From: Actinomycetales bacterium Actino_02
GTDB lineage: Bacteria > Actinomycetota > Actinomycetes > Propionibacteriales > Propionibacteriaceae
Assembly: GCA_001603275.1 (NCBI GenBank)
Contig: LUYM01000030.1
Span: 1 to 64,000, forward strand
Direction: 5' to 3'
DNA: 64,000 bases
Shown: positions 26,768-36,453 of the stretch, piece after piece
Layout: each line of letters begins with the position of its first letter
Numbering within the stretch: position 1 is the stretch's first letter
Made by a program: the position numbers and the translations under genes
Notes under the pieces: model-generated
Database searches by the model: none
Told to the model about the DNA's origin: nothing
Seen by the model: the letters and a program-made list of their open reading frames with translations, nothing else

Positions 26768-29700
26768 CGCACCGCCAGCGTCTTGGTGGCCGTCGAGCCG
26801 TTGTACTTGGCCTTGTCGGACGGGACGAAGGTGGTCTTGATGGTGACCTTCTTCGTCTTGGGCCGACTCACCGTCTTGATCGCGACGCCCTTCTTCACGG
26901 TGATCGTGTAGGTCTTCGACCCGATCTGGATGATCACCTTGCCGGAGGCGTTGGACGGACGCACCGTCGCGGTCACCCGCAACTTCGACCGGGTGAGGGT
27001 GGTGCTCACCTTGGTGGAGGTCGCCGCCGGAGCCTTCACCACCGTCACCTTCACCGTGGTCCGAGACGCGTTGTGCAGGGCGTCGCCGGGGTATTCCAGG
27101 GTGAGGGTGTGGGTGCCGATCGAGAACCGGCCACCGGTGAAGGTGAGCGTCCCGGAGCCGTCGATCAGGCCCGGACGACCCAGCAGGGTCTTGCCTTCCT
27201 TCACGTCCACCGTGCCGGTCGGGGCACTGGCGCCACCATTCACACTCAGCTTCAGCGTGGCCGTGGCCGTCCCCTTGATGGTCAGCGCCGGGGCGCTCAC
27301 CGTGGTGTCGGCCTTGGTCACGGTCGGTTCGGTCACCTTCAGCGCCACCGCGGTGTGCGACGGATCGTGGGTGGCATCGCCCATGTAGTCGACGGTCACC
27401 GGGTAGGTCCCGACCGGCGGCAGCGAGTTCACCGTGCACGACACCGAGCCGTTGACGATGGTGCCCTGGCAGAGCTGATCCTCGCCGTGGCTGAACTGGA
27501 CGGTGCCGCTCGCCGACGCAGGGCTGACCGTGGCGGACAGCTCCGGAGAGGTGCCGAAGACCACGCTGACGTTGCTGGCAGTGGTCTTGGTTGCGGTCCG
27601 ATCCGGCACCACAGCCGCCTTCACCCTCACCTGGCGGATGGCTTGCGCCTGATTGCCGTTGGCATCGGAGGCGGAGTAGACCACGGCGTAACTGCCGGGC
27701 TTGCTGGTGTCGACCGAGCCGACCACCTGCAGGCTGCTGGAGACATCGCCGTCAGCGTTGTCGACGGCCGTGACATCGCTGAGAGCGTCGAAGGCGGCGT
27801 CCTGATCGACGGTCGTGTCGGTCGGGAAGCTGATCTGCGGTGCGGTGACGTCGGTGCCCTTTGCGGTGGCCACGAAGACCCCACCGAACTGGTTGACGCT
27901 GCCCACCACGGTGCCGTCGGCGTTAGTGGTGGTGGCGGTCCAGGCGTAGGTCTTGCCGGACTCCAGCCCGGTCCAGCTCACCGAGGCCGGGAAGCCGGAC
28001 TTCGCGGTAGCCGAGCCGATCACGGTGTCAGTCGGGCTGAACACGCTCAGCGCCGAGGTGGCGAACGAGGTCTTCCGGCTGGTCAGATCGACCGGGACGG
28101 TGAAGTTGTCCTCAGCACCGTTGTAGCGGGCAGCGGGGTCGTTCGCCGTGTTGCCGAAGGCGTCGAAGAACGGCGAGTAGGTGTCCACCGACATCGTCGA
28201 GTCCTTCACGTTGAACTGCAACAGCCGCTGGTAGGCCGCCCCGAAGAAGAGCTGGTCGCTCGCCTTGTGATCGACGGTGCCGTCACCGTCGGTGTCGATC
28301 GAACCGTCCGGAGCAATCACGCAGGTCGGGCAGGTCTCCTTGGTGAAGATCTTGCTCGCCGGCATCGTGTAGTTCTGGTAGTCAGCCAGCATTTCGACGG
28401 TGTGGTGAGTGATCTGGGTGGTGCTGGTCTGGTAGGTCTTCAGATTCGTCCCCACCCCATGGATGTGGCCGGCCAGCACCAGGAACACGTTCGGATTGGC
28501 CGCGGCCACCTGCTGGTAGAGCCGGGAGCCGTCACCGGTGGTGGCCACGTCGCGGCCGTCCGGGTGGGACGCAGTCGCCGCCGACAGGTAGGAGTGGGTG
28601 ATCAGGATCCCGTTGCGGTCGCGGTAGCGAGCGAACACCTGATTGGCCCAATCAGCCTCGGCCTTGGTCACGCCGTAGGACAGGCCCACCGCGACGAAGT
28701 CCAGACCGCCGGAGGAGAACAGCACGTAGTTGTTCTGGTTGTCGGTGCCGTCGGTCGTGGTCTTGCCGTCAGCATCCGCAGTCTCGTCCCACGCGTGGTA
28801 GGACGCTCCGGCCGGCCAGCCCTGGGCCTGCGCGTAGTAGCTGGCGGCGCTGAAGGCCTTGCTGAACCGCGAACCCGAACCAGTCTCGTTGCCCCACTGG
28901 TTGTCGTGGTTGCCGGCAATGGTCTGGTTGACCACACCCGAGCCTGCCAGGCGCGTGAACTCCTTGGTGGCGAAGGTGTTCTCCGCGTCGACCTGGGCGT
29001 TCATGCCCGGGTAGAGCGGATTACCGTCACCGTCCTTCGCGTCCGGGTCGAACAGGTTGTTGTTGATGATGTCGCCGGTGTTCGCGGCGTACACGATCTT
29101 CTTGTCCTTGGCGTTGTCGGCCGTCCATTGCAGGGCCTTCTGGTAGGCCATGGCCCACACCGCCTGCTCGTCGGCGGTCTCCACACCCGAGGAGGTGTTG
29201 TAGGTCGGGCTGGCCGGCCACTTGCCGGCACCGCCGGCAGCGCCCTCGGCGATGAACTGCGGGTCAGTCCAGTGGACGAAGGAGAAGTCGTAGCTCTCCG
29301 GCTTCTCGAAGTGGTTCTTCTCATCGGCAGTGCCGGCTGAGGAGTCGTGCGCAGACAGGTTGTCGGTGAACGGATCCTGAGCGACCACCAGGACGTGGAC
29401 CGTGCCGGCGTCCACTGCGTCGCTCGGAGCAGTACCGGAGAGCACCACCTCGGCGTCCGCCTGACCGGGGGCATCGTCGAGCTTCACCCACTTGCTCGAA
29501 GCCGCATTCCAGACGTACAGGGTGACCGAACGCTGCGGGTCGACCACGCCGCTCCAGCGAACCATCCGATCGGCGTCGGCATCACCGACGGCCACATCGA
29601 AGCGCTGGAAGGGCAACAGGTTGTGGCTGGACGGGCTGACCACCGGCTCGCCACCGGACAGCTGCTCGGTAGTGAAGTTGGCGCCGTCGCTGTAGCTGAA

Positions 29701-31584
29701 GTCCAGGGTGGCCGGGACGGCCGCAACCGAACCGGTGAAGCCGCCGGTCGGCTGGTTCGGGATGGCCTGGGTGAAGCGGGTCGTCAGCTCACCCTTGGTC
29801 GCGCTGGCCGCCAGTGCGGACAGGGTCACCGACCCCTTCGCCTGAGTGGTGTCCGTGCCGGAGGCCAGCGGGATGGCACCAGAGCTGAACGGCACCGTCC
29901 ACGAGATCGGACGGCCGAAGTTGTCGGTCGCGGTCATCGCGATGGTGTGGCTGCCCGCGGCCAGACCGGCCCCGATCGGCTGCCCGATCGTGATCGGAGC
30001 GCCGTCCAGGCTGTAGGCCCAGCCGGTCGCCGAGCCCTGGTTGGTGATGGTGGCGTTGAAGGTCACCGGCTCGGTGATCAGGGCACCCTTGGCCGGCACC
30101 GTCGACTTCAGCGACACATCCACCTGGCGGGCGCCGCTGATCTGGTAGTTCAGCGCCTCCACCTGGGCCTGGGTGAGCGCAGTACTCCAGACCCGCGCCC
30201 CCGCAATGGTGGACGGGGCCAAGAACTCCGGGTAGCCGCCGTCCTTGACGTCGCCGCCGATCACGAAGTACTTGGCATTGGCGGCCGGGGCACCGACGGT
30301 GCCGGTGACCGCAGCAGCCTCCGCCAGCGAGCCGTCGATGTAGAGCTTGTAGAGGCTGCCGTCATAGGTGGCCACCACGGTGTGCCAGACCCCCGTGGTC
30401 AGCACTGGGCTGACCACACTGCGGTAGGCACCATTGATGTAGGCCATGGTGCCGATCTTGTTGCCGGTCGCGTAGACCGAGATGCCGCCGGTGTTCTTGC
30501 CCGAGCACACATCCAGCTCGGACACCGTGGGCACGGGCCCGTTGAACCGGAAGTCGCATTCGATGCTGAAGCTGTTGGTCAGGTTCGGGGTCTTGGTGGC
30601 GTCCCAGGCGTCCGGGATCGGGTAGACCACTGCCTGGCCGACGCCGTCGAAGCTGGCCGCCTTGGCGCCCAAGGCGACATCGGTGGCGATCTGCGGATCG
30701 GCGTATCCGTCCGGAGTTGCCCCGGAGGCCTTGTCGGTGAACGAGCCACCGGCCAGATCGACGTCCAAAATGTCGGCGGCCGGTACGGTCACCGGCTCCG
30801 CTGTGTCGGACGCGTAGACCGCAGCCACCTGGTCGGCGCTCAGCGCCGAGCTCCAGATCCGGGAGATGGCGACCTGCGACTGGGCGAACTTCTGCGGGTT
30901 CCCCGAGGCGTCGGTATCAGCACCGAGGACGAAGTAGCGTCCCTTCGGTGCGCCGACCAGGCCGGAGATCGCCAGCCGGGACACCTCGGTGCCATTGACG
31001 TAGAGGACCATGGCAGCCCCGTCGTAGGTCGCCATCACGTGGTACCAGGAGCCGAGCGCCAAGGGGGTGCTGTAGGTCACCACGCGGTAGGCCCCCGCGA
31101 TGTAGAACGACGCCTTGAGCGTCGACCCACTGAGCCAAATCGCATAGCCGCCGGTCTCGATGCCGGAGCACGACTCGTGCTCGCCGGACGGCATCGAACC
31201 GACCGGCGAGAACCAGCACTCGATGGTGGCGCCGGCGGTGATGTTGGGCGTGTTCAGCGGGTTCCAGACATTGGCCATGTCGTAGACGTAGGCAGCGGCC
31301 TTGCCGTCGAAACCGGCCGCCACCTTCTTCACGGTGTCGTTCGTGGCCACCTTCGGAGTGCCATAGGTCACCACCGTGCGGTTGGCAGCACGGTCGGCCG
31401 GCGAACCATTGCGGAAGTCGACGTTCAGCACGTCCGCGGACGGAGCGCTGACCTCGGCGTGAGCCAGCGTCGGCACGGCCAGCGCCGAACCGACGGTCAG
31501 GGCAGTGGCGAAGCTCGCCGCAAGCGCGACAAGACGACGTCCACGGCGTGGAGCACGCCGGACGTCATCAGGCACAGGTGACAT
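26764..31584 (-). CDS. Giant secreted LamG-metallophosphoesterase-Ig repeat protein
   Basis: This 1606-residue protein starts at ATG 31584, preceded by GAGGAG. An N-terminal signal (LVALAASFATALTVGSALAVPTLAHAE) is followed by two LamG/concanavalin-like domains (about residues 75-245 and 285-480). A metal-dependent phosphoesterase domain follows (about 770-1150), with WTDPQF, NTGDIINNN, TIAGNHDNQWG, LITHSYLS and VLAGHIHGVG supplying the calcineurin-type ligands. Then come a DUF5011-like domain (TAPQISFPTDTTVDQDAAF...) and about three Ig-like repeats ending in a Lys-rich C-terminus, without LPxTG. It probably binds glycans or cell wall and hydrolyses extracellular phosphoesters. The substrate is unknown. 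Confidence 0.9.
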   Translation of the reverse strand: MSPVPDDVRRAPRRGRRLVALAASFATALTVGSALAVPTLAHAEVSAPSADVLNVDFRNGSPADRAANRTVVTYGTPKVATNDTVKKVAAGFDGKAAAYVYDMANVWNPLNTPNITAGATIECWFSPVGSMPSGEHESCSGIETGGYAIWLSGSTLKASFYIAGAYRVVTYSTPLALGSWYHVMATYDGAAMVLYVNGTEVSRLAISGLVGAPKGRYFVLGADTDASGNPQKFAQSQVAISRIWSSALSADQVAAVYASDTAEPVTVPAADILDVDLAGGSFTDKASGATPDGYADPQIATDVALGAKAASFDGVGQAVVYPIPDAWDATKTPNLTNSFSIECDFRFNGPVPTVSELDVCSGKNTGGISVYATGNKIGTMAYINGAYRSVVSPVLTTGVWHTVVATYDGSLYKLYIDGSLAEAAAVTGTVGAPAANAKYFVIGGDVKDGGYPEFLAPSTIAGARVWSTALTQAQVEALNYQISGARQVDVSLKSTVPAKGALITEPVTFNATITNQGSATGWAYSLDGAPITIGQPIGAGLAAGSHTIAMTATDNFGRPISWTVPFSSGAIPLASGTDTTQAKGSVTLSALAASATKGELTTRFTQAIPNQPTGGFTGSVAAVPATLDFSYSDGANFTTEQLSGGEPVVSPSSHNLLPFQRFDVAVGDADADRMVRWSGVVDPQRSVTLYVWNAASSKWVKLDDAPGQADAEVVLSGTAPSDAVDAGTVHVLVVAQDPFTDNLSAHDSSAGTADEKNHFEKPESYDFSFVHWTDPQFIAEGAAGGAGKWPASPTYNTSSGVETADEQAVWAMAYQKALQWTADNAKDKKIVYAANTGDIINNNLFDPDAKDGDGNPLYPGMNAQVDAENTFATKEFTRLAGSGVVNQTIAGNHDNQWGNETGSGSRFSKAFSAASYYAQAQGWPAGASYHAWDETADADGKTTTDGTDNQNNYVLFSSGGLDFVAVGLSYGVTKAEADWANQVFARYRDRNGILITHSYLSAATASHPDGRDVATTGDGSRLYQQVAAANPNVFLVLAGHIHGVGTNLKTYQTSTTQITHHTVEMLADYQNYTMPASKIFTKETCPTCVIAPDGSIDTDGDGTVDHKASDQLFFGAAYQRLLQFNVKDSTMSVDTYSPFFDAFGNTANDPAARYNGAEDNFTVPVDLTSRKTSFATSALSVFSPTDTVIGSATAKSGFPASVSWTGLESGKTYAWTATTTNADGTVVGSVNQFGGVFVATAKGTDVTAPQISFPTDTTVDQDAAFDALSDVTAVDNADGDVSSSLQVVGSVDTSKPGSYAVVYSASDANGNQAQAIRQVRVKAAVVPDRTATKTTASNVSVVFGTSPELSATVSPASASGTVQFSHGEDQLCQGTIVNGSVSCTVNSLPPVGTYPVTVDYMGDATHDPSHTAVALKVTEPTVTKADTTVSAPALTIKGTATATLKLSVNGGASAPTGTVDVKEGKTLLGRPGLIDGSGTLTFTGGRFSIGTHTLTLEYPGDALHNASRTTVKVTVVKAPAATSTKVSTTLTRSKLRVTATVRPSNASGKVIIQIGSKTYTITVKKGVAIKTVSRPKTKKVTIKTTFVPSDKAKYNGSTATKTLAVR

Positions 31585-31802
31585 GAAGATCTCCTCAGGG
31601 CAGGACAGCATCGCGTCCGGGGCTGCCCGAACGACGCCTTCTTGGGAGGCGGGAAGTGAATCCCCCGCCATCGCTGAGGCAATCAACCGTGGGTGTACGA
31701 CACTCGCGAGAAAGGTGTCCTGGAGGTGACAACAGGACGGCCAGGAGTTGGCCTTAGCCCTTCCGGACTAGGCAATTCAGGGCTGGACGAGGCCCGTCCA
31801 GG
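31585..31802. other. Gap upstream of the giant secreted protein, with a weak hairpin
   Basis: These 218 bases separate the PstS-like gene stop from the giant gene and should hold its promoter. CTGGACG-AGGCC-CGTCCAG at 31783-31801 forms a 7-bp stem right after the PstS-like stop and may be a terminator, though no T-run follows. I see no dispersed repeat and no gene here. Confidence 0.4.
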
Positions 31803-32795
31803 TCACTTGGCCGGGACGTAACCGGCGTCGGCCACCGCTTTGCTGCCGTCGGCGCTGAGCAGCCAGGCCAGCACCGTGCGGGCCGGGCTGCCGGCCGGTT
31901 CGTCCGCCCGGATGACCGCGAAGAAGTCGTTGGTGTAGGGGTAGCTGCCATCGGCCAGAGTCTGCTTGGACGGCTGGACGCCACCGACGCCGAGCATTGT
32001 GATGCCGTCGACGGCGTACATATTGGCCAGGTAGTAGTAGACGCTGTAGCCCAACGCGTTGCCGGAGTTGGCGTAGCTGGCCACTCCGTCGATGATCTCG
32101 CCCATCTCGCCGGAGATCCGATCGGCCGGGGCCTTGGCCAGCTTCGCGTTGCCGACTACATACTTGCGGAACAGTGCCTGCGAGCCGGACGCCTCCGGGC
32201 GCTGGTAGCCGATGATTGTCGCGTCCTTGCCACCGACCTGCTTCCAGTTGGTCAGCTTGCCGGTGTAGATGTCCTTGTACTGGGCTGTGGTCAGCGATTT
32301 CACCGGGTTGGACGAGTTGGTGAAGAAGACCAGGGCATCGCGTCCGATCGGGTGGTACTCCAGCTTCGTTCCGGACTCAGTGATCAGCCGCTTGGTGTCG
32401 GAGTCGGCCTCGTAGACCAGCAGCAGATCGGTCTCGCCGGACACCAGGTTCTGGTAGGCCTGCGGCGTCCCGGTGGTCTTGACCGCGTTGTCGGCCACCG
32501 CAGCCGGCACCCCGGTCAGCCGCTGGATCACCAACGAGATCAGCGGAATGTTCGCCGTCGAGCCGTCGATCCGAGGCAGACCGGCCAACGCGAACGGATA
32601 GCCCGCCGCCGGTGTCGTCGGCAGTGGCGACGAGGTCTGCTCCGGATCGTCGCTGGGCGTGGTCACCGCCGAGGTGGCCGGGTTGGTCGGCGGCGTCACG
32701 CCGGACGAGGTCGCTCCCGACCCCGGGGTGCAGGCGGCCAGGCTCAGGGCGAGCAGGGCCGCGATCAGTGCCGCAGCGAGGGAGCGGATGCGCAT
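31803..32795 (-). CDS. PstS-like phosphate-binding lipoprotein
   Basis: The 330-residue protein has a lipoprotein signal (MRIRSLAAALIAALLALSLAACTPG, lipobox LAAC) and a Ser/Thr/Pro linker to about residue 65. The PBP-like fold of PstS proteins follows: YHPIGRDALVFFTNSSNPVKSLTTAQYKDIYTGKLTNWKQVGGKDATIIGYQRPEASGSQALF. That is the phosphate-binding-protein signature, in which TNWK and RPEASGSQ segments hold the anion. No PstCAB permease genes are adjacent, so it may be a sensor or an orphan binding protein. It starts 1 nt after the upstream lipoprotein gene's stop. Confidence 0.85.
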   Translation of the reverse strand: MRIRSLAAALIAALLALSLAACTPGSGATSSGVTPPTNPATSAVTTPSDDPEQTSSPLPTTPAAGYPFALAGLPRIDGSTANIPLISLVIQRLTGVPAAVADNAVKTTGTPQAYQNLVSGETDLLLVYEADSDTKRLITESGTKLEYHPIGRDALVFFTNSSNPVKSLTTAQYKDIYTGKLTNWKQVGGKDATIIGYQRPEASGSQALFRKYVVGNAKLAKAPADRISGEMGEIIDGVASYANSGNALGYSVYYYLANMYAVDGITMLGVGGVQPSKQTLADGSYPYTNDFFAVIRADEPAGSPARTVLAWLLSADGSKAVADAGYVPAK

Positions 32796-32796
32796 G

Positions 32797-34380
32797 TCAG
32801 TCGTCCAATCTGGTGTGGCTGCTTTGTCGGTAGCGCCAGGCGCCGGAGGCGTCGATGATGCCGACGAAGTTGGAGGTGGTGGCCTGGTAGTAGCCGACGT
32901 CGCCGGACGGTGCCGGGTCGGACAGCGGGGTCACCGAGGAGAACGAGGTGGGGCCGGCGGCATTGATCACGATGGTGGGCAGGACGTCGGAGTCGGGCGT
33001 GCACACCACGAAGGCTGAGCCGGCGCCGGTGCAGCGGGAGCGTCCGACGGTTTCGATCAGCTTCTGACTGACCAGGGAGTACACGGTTCCACGGCCGTCC
33101 GGGTCGCTCTGCGCCGTGCCCGCGAAGCTGCGGCTGAGCGCATCGTTGATGCCGGCAGGCAGGTTCGTCCGGGTGCCGTCGGGGAGGCTGATCAGCTGGG
33201 CGCTGCCGTCGGCCAGCCGCAGGCTGCAGGCGCCTTCCTTCTCCCAGCTGCAGTCGATGGCGCCGGTGCCCAGTGCCACCACGGCGTTCCCGTGGAGATC
33301 CCACAGGGCCTGCCCGGCCGGGCCGCTGGCGAGGTAGCCGACGGGCTCGTACGCAGTGCCATCGCCCGCGGTGCGGGTTACGGCGTCGATTTCGGTCCAG
33401 TCTCCCGGTAGTGGTTGACCCTTCGCGTCGATCAGGACGGAGCTGCCTTCGCGGGGCTGGACGATGGCCAGGTCGCCACCGAAGGAGCCGGCGTCGGCGA
33501 AGGTGGGCTCGATCAGCCAATGCCCGGACAGGTCGACGAAGCCGACCTTGCCGCCGTCGCGGGCTGTGCTGGCCGGCAACCCTGGTGATCCGGCGTTGAG
33601 CTCGGCGCTGCTGGTGATCCAGCCGGGGTGCGGGACCTTGCGTCCGGTGTTCAGATCGAGGAAGTACTCGCCGGTGCGCTCGGTGACGTTGAGCAGGCCC
33701 GGACGCAGACTGGTCAGTTGGCGACCCTTCTTGGGCGAGATCAACATCGTGCCGGTGGCCAGCTCGAACAGCCCGTTCTTCACGTCGTCGCGGGTGGACG
33801 CCTCGTCCAGGCCGTCATTGGTGGTGATCACGTAGCTGGGTCCGGCACAGTCACCCCTGGCTGTCGGCAGGGTGGCCAGCCGCTTGCCGGTCAGGTCGAA
33901 CACCTCGGCGCGGGCCTTGCTGTCCCGATTGGCGATCAGCAGGACCGCACGTCCGGTCTCGTCGGGGCAGTACTGGTAGAACTCGTAGCGCTGCGGGATG
34001 ACGAGCGCGCCGGTGACGTCGAGGAAGCCGCTGCGGGTCACCAGCTGCTGGTAGCCGGAGTACATCGAGACCGCGGTCGAGACTGGCCACAGCATCGGCT
34101 TGCCGTCGCTGGCCGGCAGCGGCTGCGGACCGGAGTAGTCGGGCAGTGGCTGGACGTCATAGGCCCCGACCGTGGTCGAACTGGGCGGGCTGGACGCGGC
34201 AGTGGTCGAGCTGGACGTGCCCGGACTGATCGTCGCCGGACCGGACGGTCGGGCACCGGGCTTTTCTGACGTCGGCTGTGGCGTCGGCCCGGAGTTGCGA
34301 TCCGGCCCCGGAACGCAGCCGGCCAGCAGCAACGCACTGAGTCCGATGGCCAGTGCGGGCCCGAGCGTCCGCCTCCGCAT
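32797..34380 (-). CDS. WG-repeat-like lipoprotein of unknown function
   Basis: The 527-residue protein starts MRRRTLGPALAIGLSALLLAGCVPG (lipobox LAGC), followed by a low-complexity Pro/Ser/Thr linker to about residue 75. The rest is beta-rich with WG-like units such as GKVGFVDLSGHWLIEPTFADAGSFGGDLAIVQ and SGFLDVTGALVIPQRYEFYQYC, and ends NFVGIIDASGAWRYRQSSHTRLDD. A beta-propeller-type extracellular binding domain is plausible. It is immediately upstream of the PstS-like gene and certainly co-transcribed with it, suggesting that the two act together at the cell surface. Confidence 0.75.
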   Translation of the reverse strand: MRRRTLGPALAIGLSALLLAGCVPGPDRNSGPTPQPTSEKPGARPSGPATISPGTSSSTTAASSPPSSTTVGAYDVQPLPDYSGPQPLPASDGKPMLWPVSTAVSMYSGYQQLVTRSGFLDVTGALVIPQRYEFYQYCPDETGRAVLLIANRDSKARAEVFDLTGKRLATLPTARGDCAGPSYVITTNDGLDEASTRDDVKNGLFELATGTMLISPKKGRQLTSLRPGLLNVTERTGEYFLDLNTGRKVPHPGWITSSAELNAGSPGLPASTARDGGKVGFVDLSGHWLIEPTFADAGSFGGDLAIVQPREGSSVLIDAKGQPLPGDWTEIDAVTRTAGDGTAYEPVGYLASGPAGQALWDLHGNAVVALGTGAIDCSWEKEGACSLRLADGSAQLISLPDGTRTNLPAGINDALSRSFAGTAQSDPDGRGTVYSLVSQKLIETVGRSRCTGAGSAFVVCTPDSDVLPTIVINAAGPTSFSSVTPLSDPAPSGDVGYYQATTSNFVGIIDASGAWRYRQSSHTRLDD

Positions 34381-34450
34381 GGGCCCATCATCCGCCCGTA
34401 ATCGGTGCCTCGCAGCGATCGGTGGACTGATTCATCCCATTCTCAGCCCC

Positions 34451-34518
34451 GGGGACGGTTCCAATACCGTCCACCCCACCCCCGGGGACAAAACGGGGAC
34501 GGCCGGATGGCCGTCCCC
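34451..34518. repeat. Type B repeat and a related 24-bp hairpin
   Basis: A type B element (CAATACC variant) lies at 34451-34472. At 34495-34518 is a related structure in which the loop has been rewritten into a perfect stem: GGGGACGGCC-GGAT-GGCCGTCCCC. This is the strongest hairpin in the gap between the WG lipoprotein start and the HAD gene end. It could terminate HAD-gene transcripts, though it is not followed by a T-run. Confidence 0.75.
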
Positions 34519-34579
34519 AGAAGAGAAAGACGCCTCGTCGGGCCGGCTTCAACGGCGCCGACAAGGCGTTGGGCTGCGC

Positions 34580-35428
34580 TCAGGAAGCGAGTGCAGCCGG
34601 TTCCCAGGCTCGTCCGCGCAATCGCGGAGCGAACCAACGATCCAACTCGGCGGCAGTGCCGCCGTCGGCGAAACAGCCGGTGACATCGTCCGCAGCAGCC
34701 TGGACGTCCGCGCACGCATCGCCGACGGCGACCCCACGTCCGGCCCAGGTGAGCATCTCGATGTCATTGCGTCCATCGCCGATCGCCAGCACATCGGCGG
34801 CGGTGTAGCCCATACCGGCCACCACATCGGCCAGCGCCGAGGCCTTGTTGACCCCCGCCGGTGCGATGTCGAGCCAGGCACTCCAGCCGACCGAATAGCT
34901 GACCCCATGCAGCCCGAGCCGTCCAGCCAAGTCGATGAACTCGGCATCGGACGACTCCGGATCGCGGACGATGATCCGGGTCACATCGGACCCGGCCAGT
35001 TCATCGGGGCTGACTTCGACGATCTCACCGGTCAGATCCCCATCAGGGAACTGCCGGGTGACCCGATAGCCGACACCGATCACCTCAGCCGCGATGGCTG
35101 CAGTGGGATGTTCACGAAGCACCTTCTCGATCACGTCTGCCGGATCGAAGGTGCGCACACTCAACAGCTCCAGCGGCGGGAACTGCACGATGACAGCGCC
35201 ATTCGACGCGATCGCCGGCCCCGTCGGCAGGTCAAGCTGTTCAAAAACCGGACGCGTGGCATGCCAACTGCGTCCCGTCGTCAGGACGACCGGAACCCCG
35301 GCCGCCGTGGTCTGCCGAATCGATCGGCGCACATTTCGCGGTAGCACTCCCTCGTGGTCGACGAGCGTCCCGTCGATATCGAGTGCGACCACTCGCGGCC
35401 TCCAGGCCGCCAGTTCACTCTTACTCAT
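34580..35428 (-). CDS. Cof-type HAD-superfamily sugar-phosphate phosphatase
   Basis: The 282-residue hydrolase has motif I VVALDIDGTLVDHEG (nucleophile Asp near residue 17), motif II VVLTTGRSW, and motifs III/IV NKASALADVVAGMGYTAADVLAIGDGRNDIEMLTWAGRGVAVGDA, with a C2B-type cap between them. This is the Cof/YbiV arrangement; these enzymes dephosphorylate sugar phosphates, FMN or PLP with broad specificity. The ATG at 35428 (MSKSELAAWRPRVVALDIDG) is chosen over an unconserved 27-residue extension. Confidence 0.9.
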   Translation of the reverse strand: MSKSELAAWRPRVVALDIDGTLVDHEGVLPRNVRRSIRQTTAAGVPVVLTTGRSWHATRPVFEQLDLPTGPAIASNGAVIVQFPPLELLSVRTFDPADVIEKVLREHPTAAIAAEVIGVGYRVTRQFPDGDLTGEIVEVSPDELAGSDVTRIIVRDPESSDAEFIDLAGRLGLHGVSYSVGWSAWLDIAPAGVNKASALADVVAGMGYTAADVLAIGDGRNDIEMLTWAGRGVAVGDACADVQAAADDVTGCFADGGTAAELDRWFAPRLRGRAWEPAALAS

Positions 35429-35580
35429 CTTGGTTCGAGAGTACCCGCTGGCTGTGACGCCCCCGTGAACCGTAAGTGAACCTTCTCCCTGACCCAGCGC
35501 GGACAACACCCGTCCGCCAAGCCCGAATCGGCCTGGCTCACGAACGCACCTCGGAAGTATCGAGGGCTCGCCTTCAGCGG

Positions 35581-36411
35581 CTACATCTCCTCGTGAGAGG
35601 CCGGATCGGCGTCGAAGAGCCGTCCGTCCGAGCGACTCAGCCCGCTGATCAACGCCATCTGAGAGTCGTCCAGCTCGAAGTCGAACACAGCCATGTTCTC
35701 CGCCTGCCGGGCCGCACCGGACGCCTTGGGCAGCGGCAGAGCGCCCAGCTGCACCTGCCAGCGCAGGACGACCTGAGCCGGCGTCCGTCCAGTTGCCGCG
35801 GCAATGCCGGTGATCTCCGGGCTGGTCAGGACATCACCGCGGCCCAGCGGGCTCCACGACTCGGTGATGATGCCCAGCTCGGTGTCGACTGCACGCTGCT
35901 CGACCTGGGCAAAGCGCGGGTGCAGCTCGACCTGGTTCACTGCTGGCACCACCCCGGTCTCGGCGATGATCCGCCGCAAATGCTCGGGCAGGAAGTTGCT
36001 CACCCCGATCGAGCGCAGTAGGCCGTCACGCTGCAGGTCGACCAGGGCCTGCCAGGCCTCGACGTAGCGATCAGTGATCGGGTTGGGCCAATGGATCAAG
36101 TACAGGTCGATCTGCTCCACCCCGAGCCGGTAGGCCGACTCATGGGCGGCATTGATCGCCTTCGCATAGGTGTGGTGGCGTCCGGGCAGCTTGGAGGTGA
36201 TCGTGATCTCCGTCCGCGGCACCCCGGAGCGGCGGACGGCCTCGCCGACCGCACCCTCGTTCTCGTAGTTCACCGCCGAGTCGATCAGTCGGTAGCCGGC
36301 CTGCAGGCCGCTGACAATGGCGTCCACCCCGGTTCGGCCGACCAGCGGATAGGTACCCAGCCCGATCGCCGGGATCGAATGGCCGTCGTTGAGCGTGCGA
36401 GTCGGAATCAT
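35581..36411 (-). CDS. Aldo/keto reductase (AKR5-type, 2,5-diketo-D-gluconate reductase-like)
   Basis: The 276-residue reductase has the full AKR signature set: DSAVNYENEGAVGEAVRRSGV (Asp and Tyr of the tetrad), TITSKLPGRHH (Lys), DLYLIHWPNP (His), IGVSNFLPEHLRRII, VNQVELHPRFAQ, and LPKASGAARQAENMAVFDFEL for cofactor binding. Length and sequence match the DkgA/prostaglandin F synthase-like group, which reduces small ketones and aldehydes with NADPH. It is monocistronic on this evidence. Confidence 0.93.
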   Translation of the reverse strand: MIPTRTLNDGHSIPAIGLGTYPLVGRTGVDAIVSGLQAGYRLIDSAVNYENEGAVGEAVRRSGVPRTEITITSKLPGRHHTYAKAINAAHESAYRLGVEQIDLYLIHWPNPITDRYVEAWQALVDLQRDGLLRSIGVSNFLPEHLRRIIAETGVVPAVNQVELHPRFAQVEQRAVDTELGIITESWSPLGRGDVLTSPEITGIAAATGRTPAQVVLRWQVQLGALPLPKASGAARQAENMAVFDFELDDSQMALISGLSRSDGRLFDADPASHEEM

Positions 36412-36453
36412 GAGCAGACCCTAGCTCGGGCGCGCAGCCGTCCGCGAGGTCGG

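Noticed and set aside
27073-31581. Long plus-strand open frames (755 and 744 residues) opposite the giant secreted protein gene
   Set aside because: High GC content keeps antisense frames open. The minus strand has clear signal peptide, LamG and phosphoesterase motifs, and the plus-strand translations are Gly/Arg/Val-rich with no motifs.
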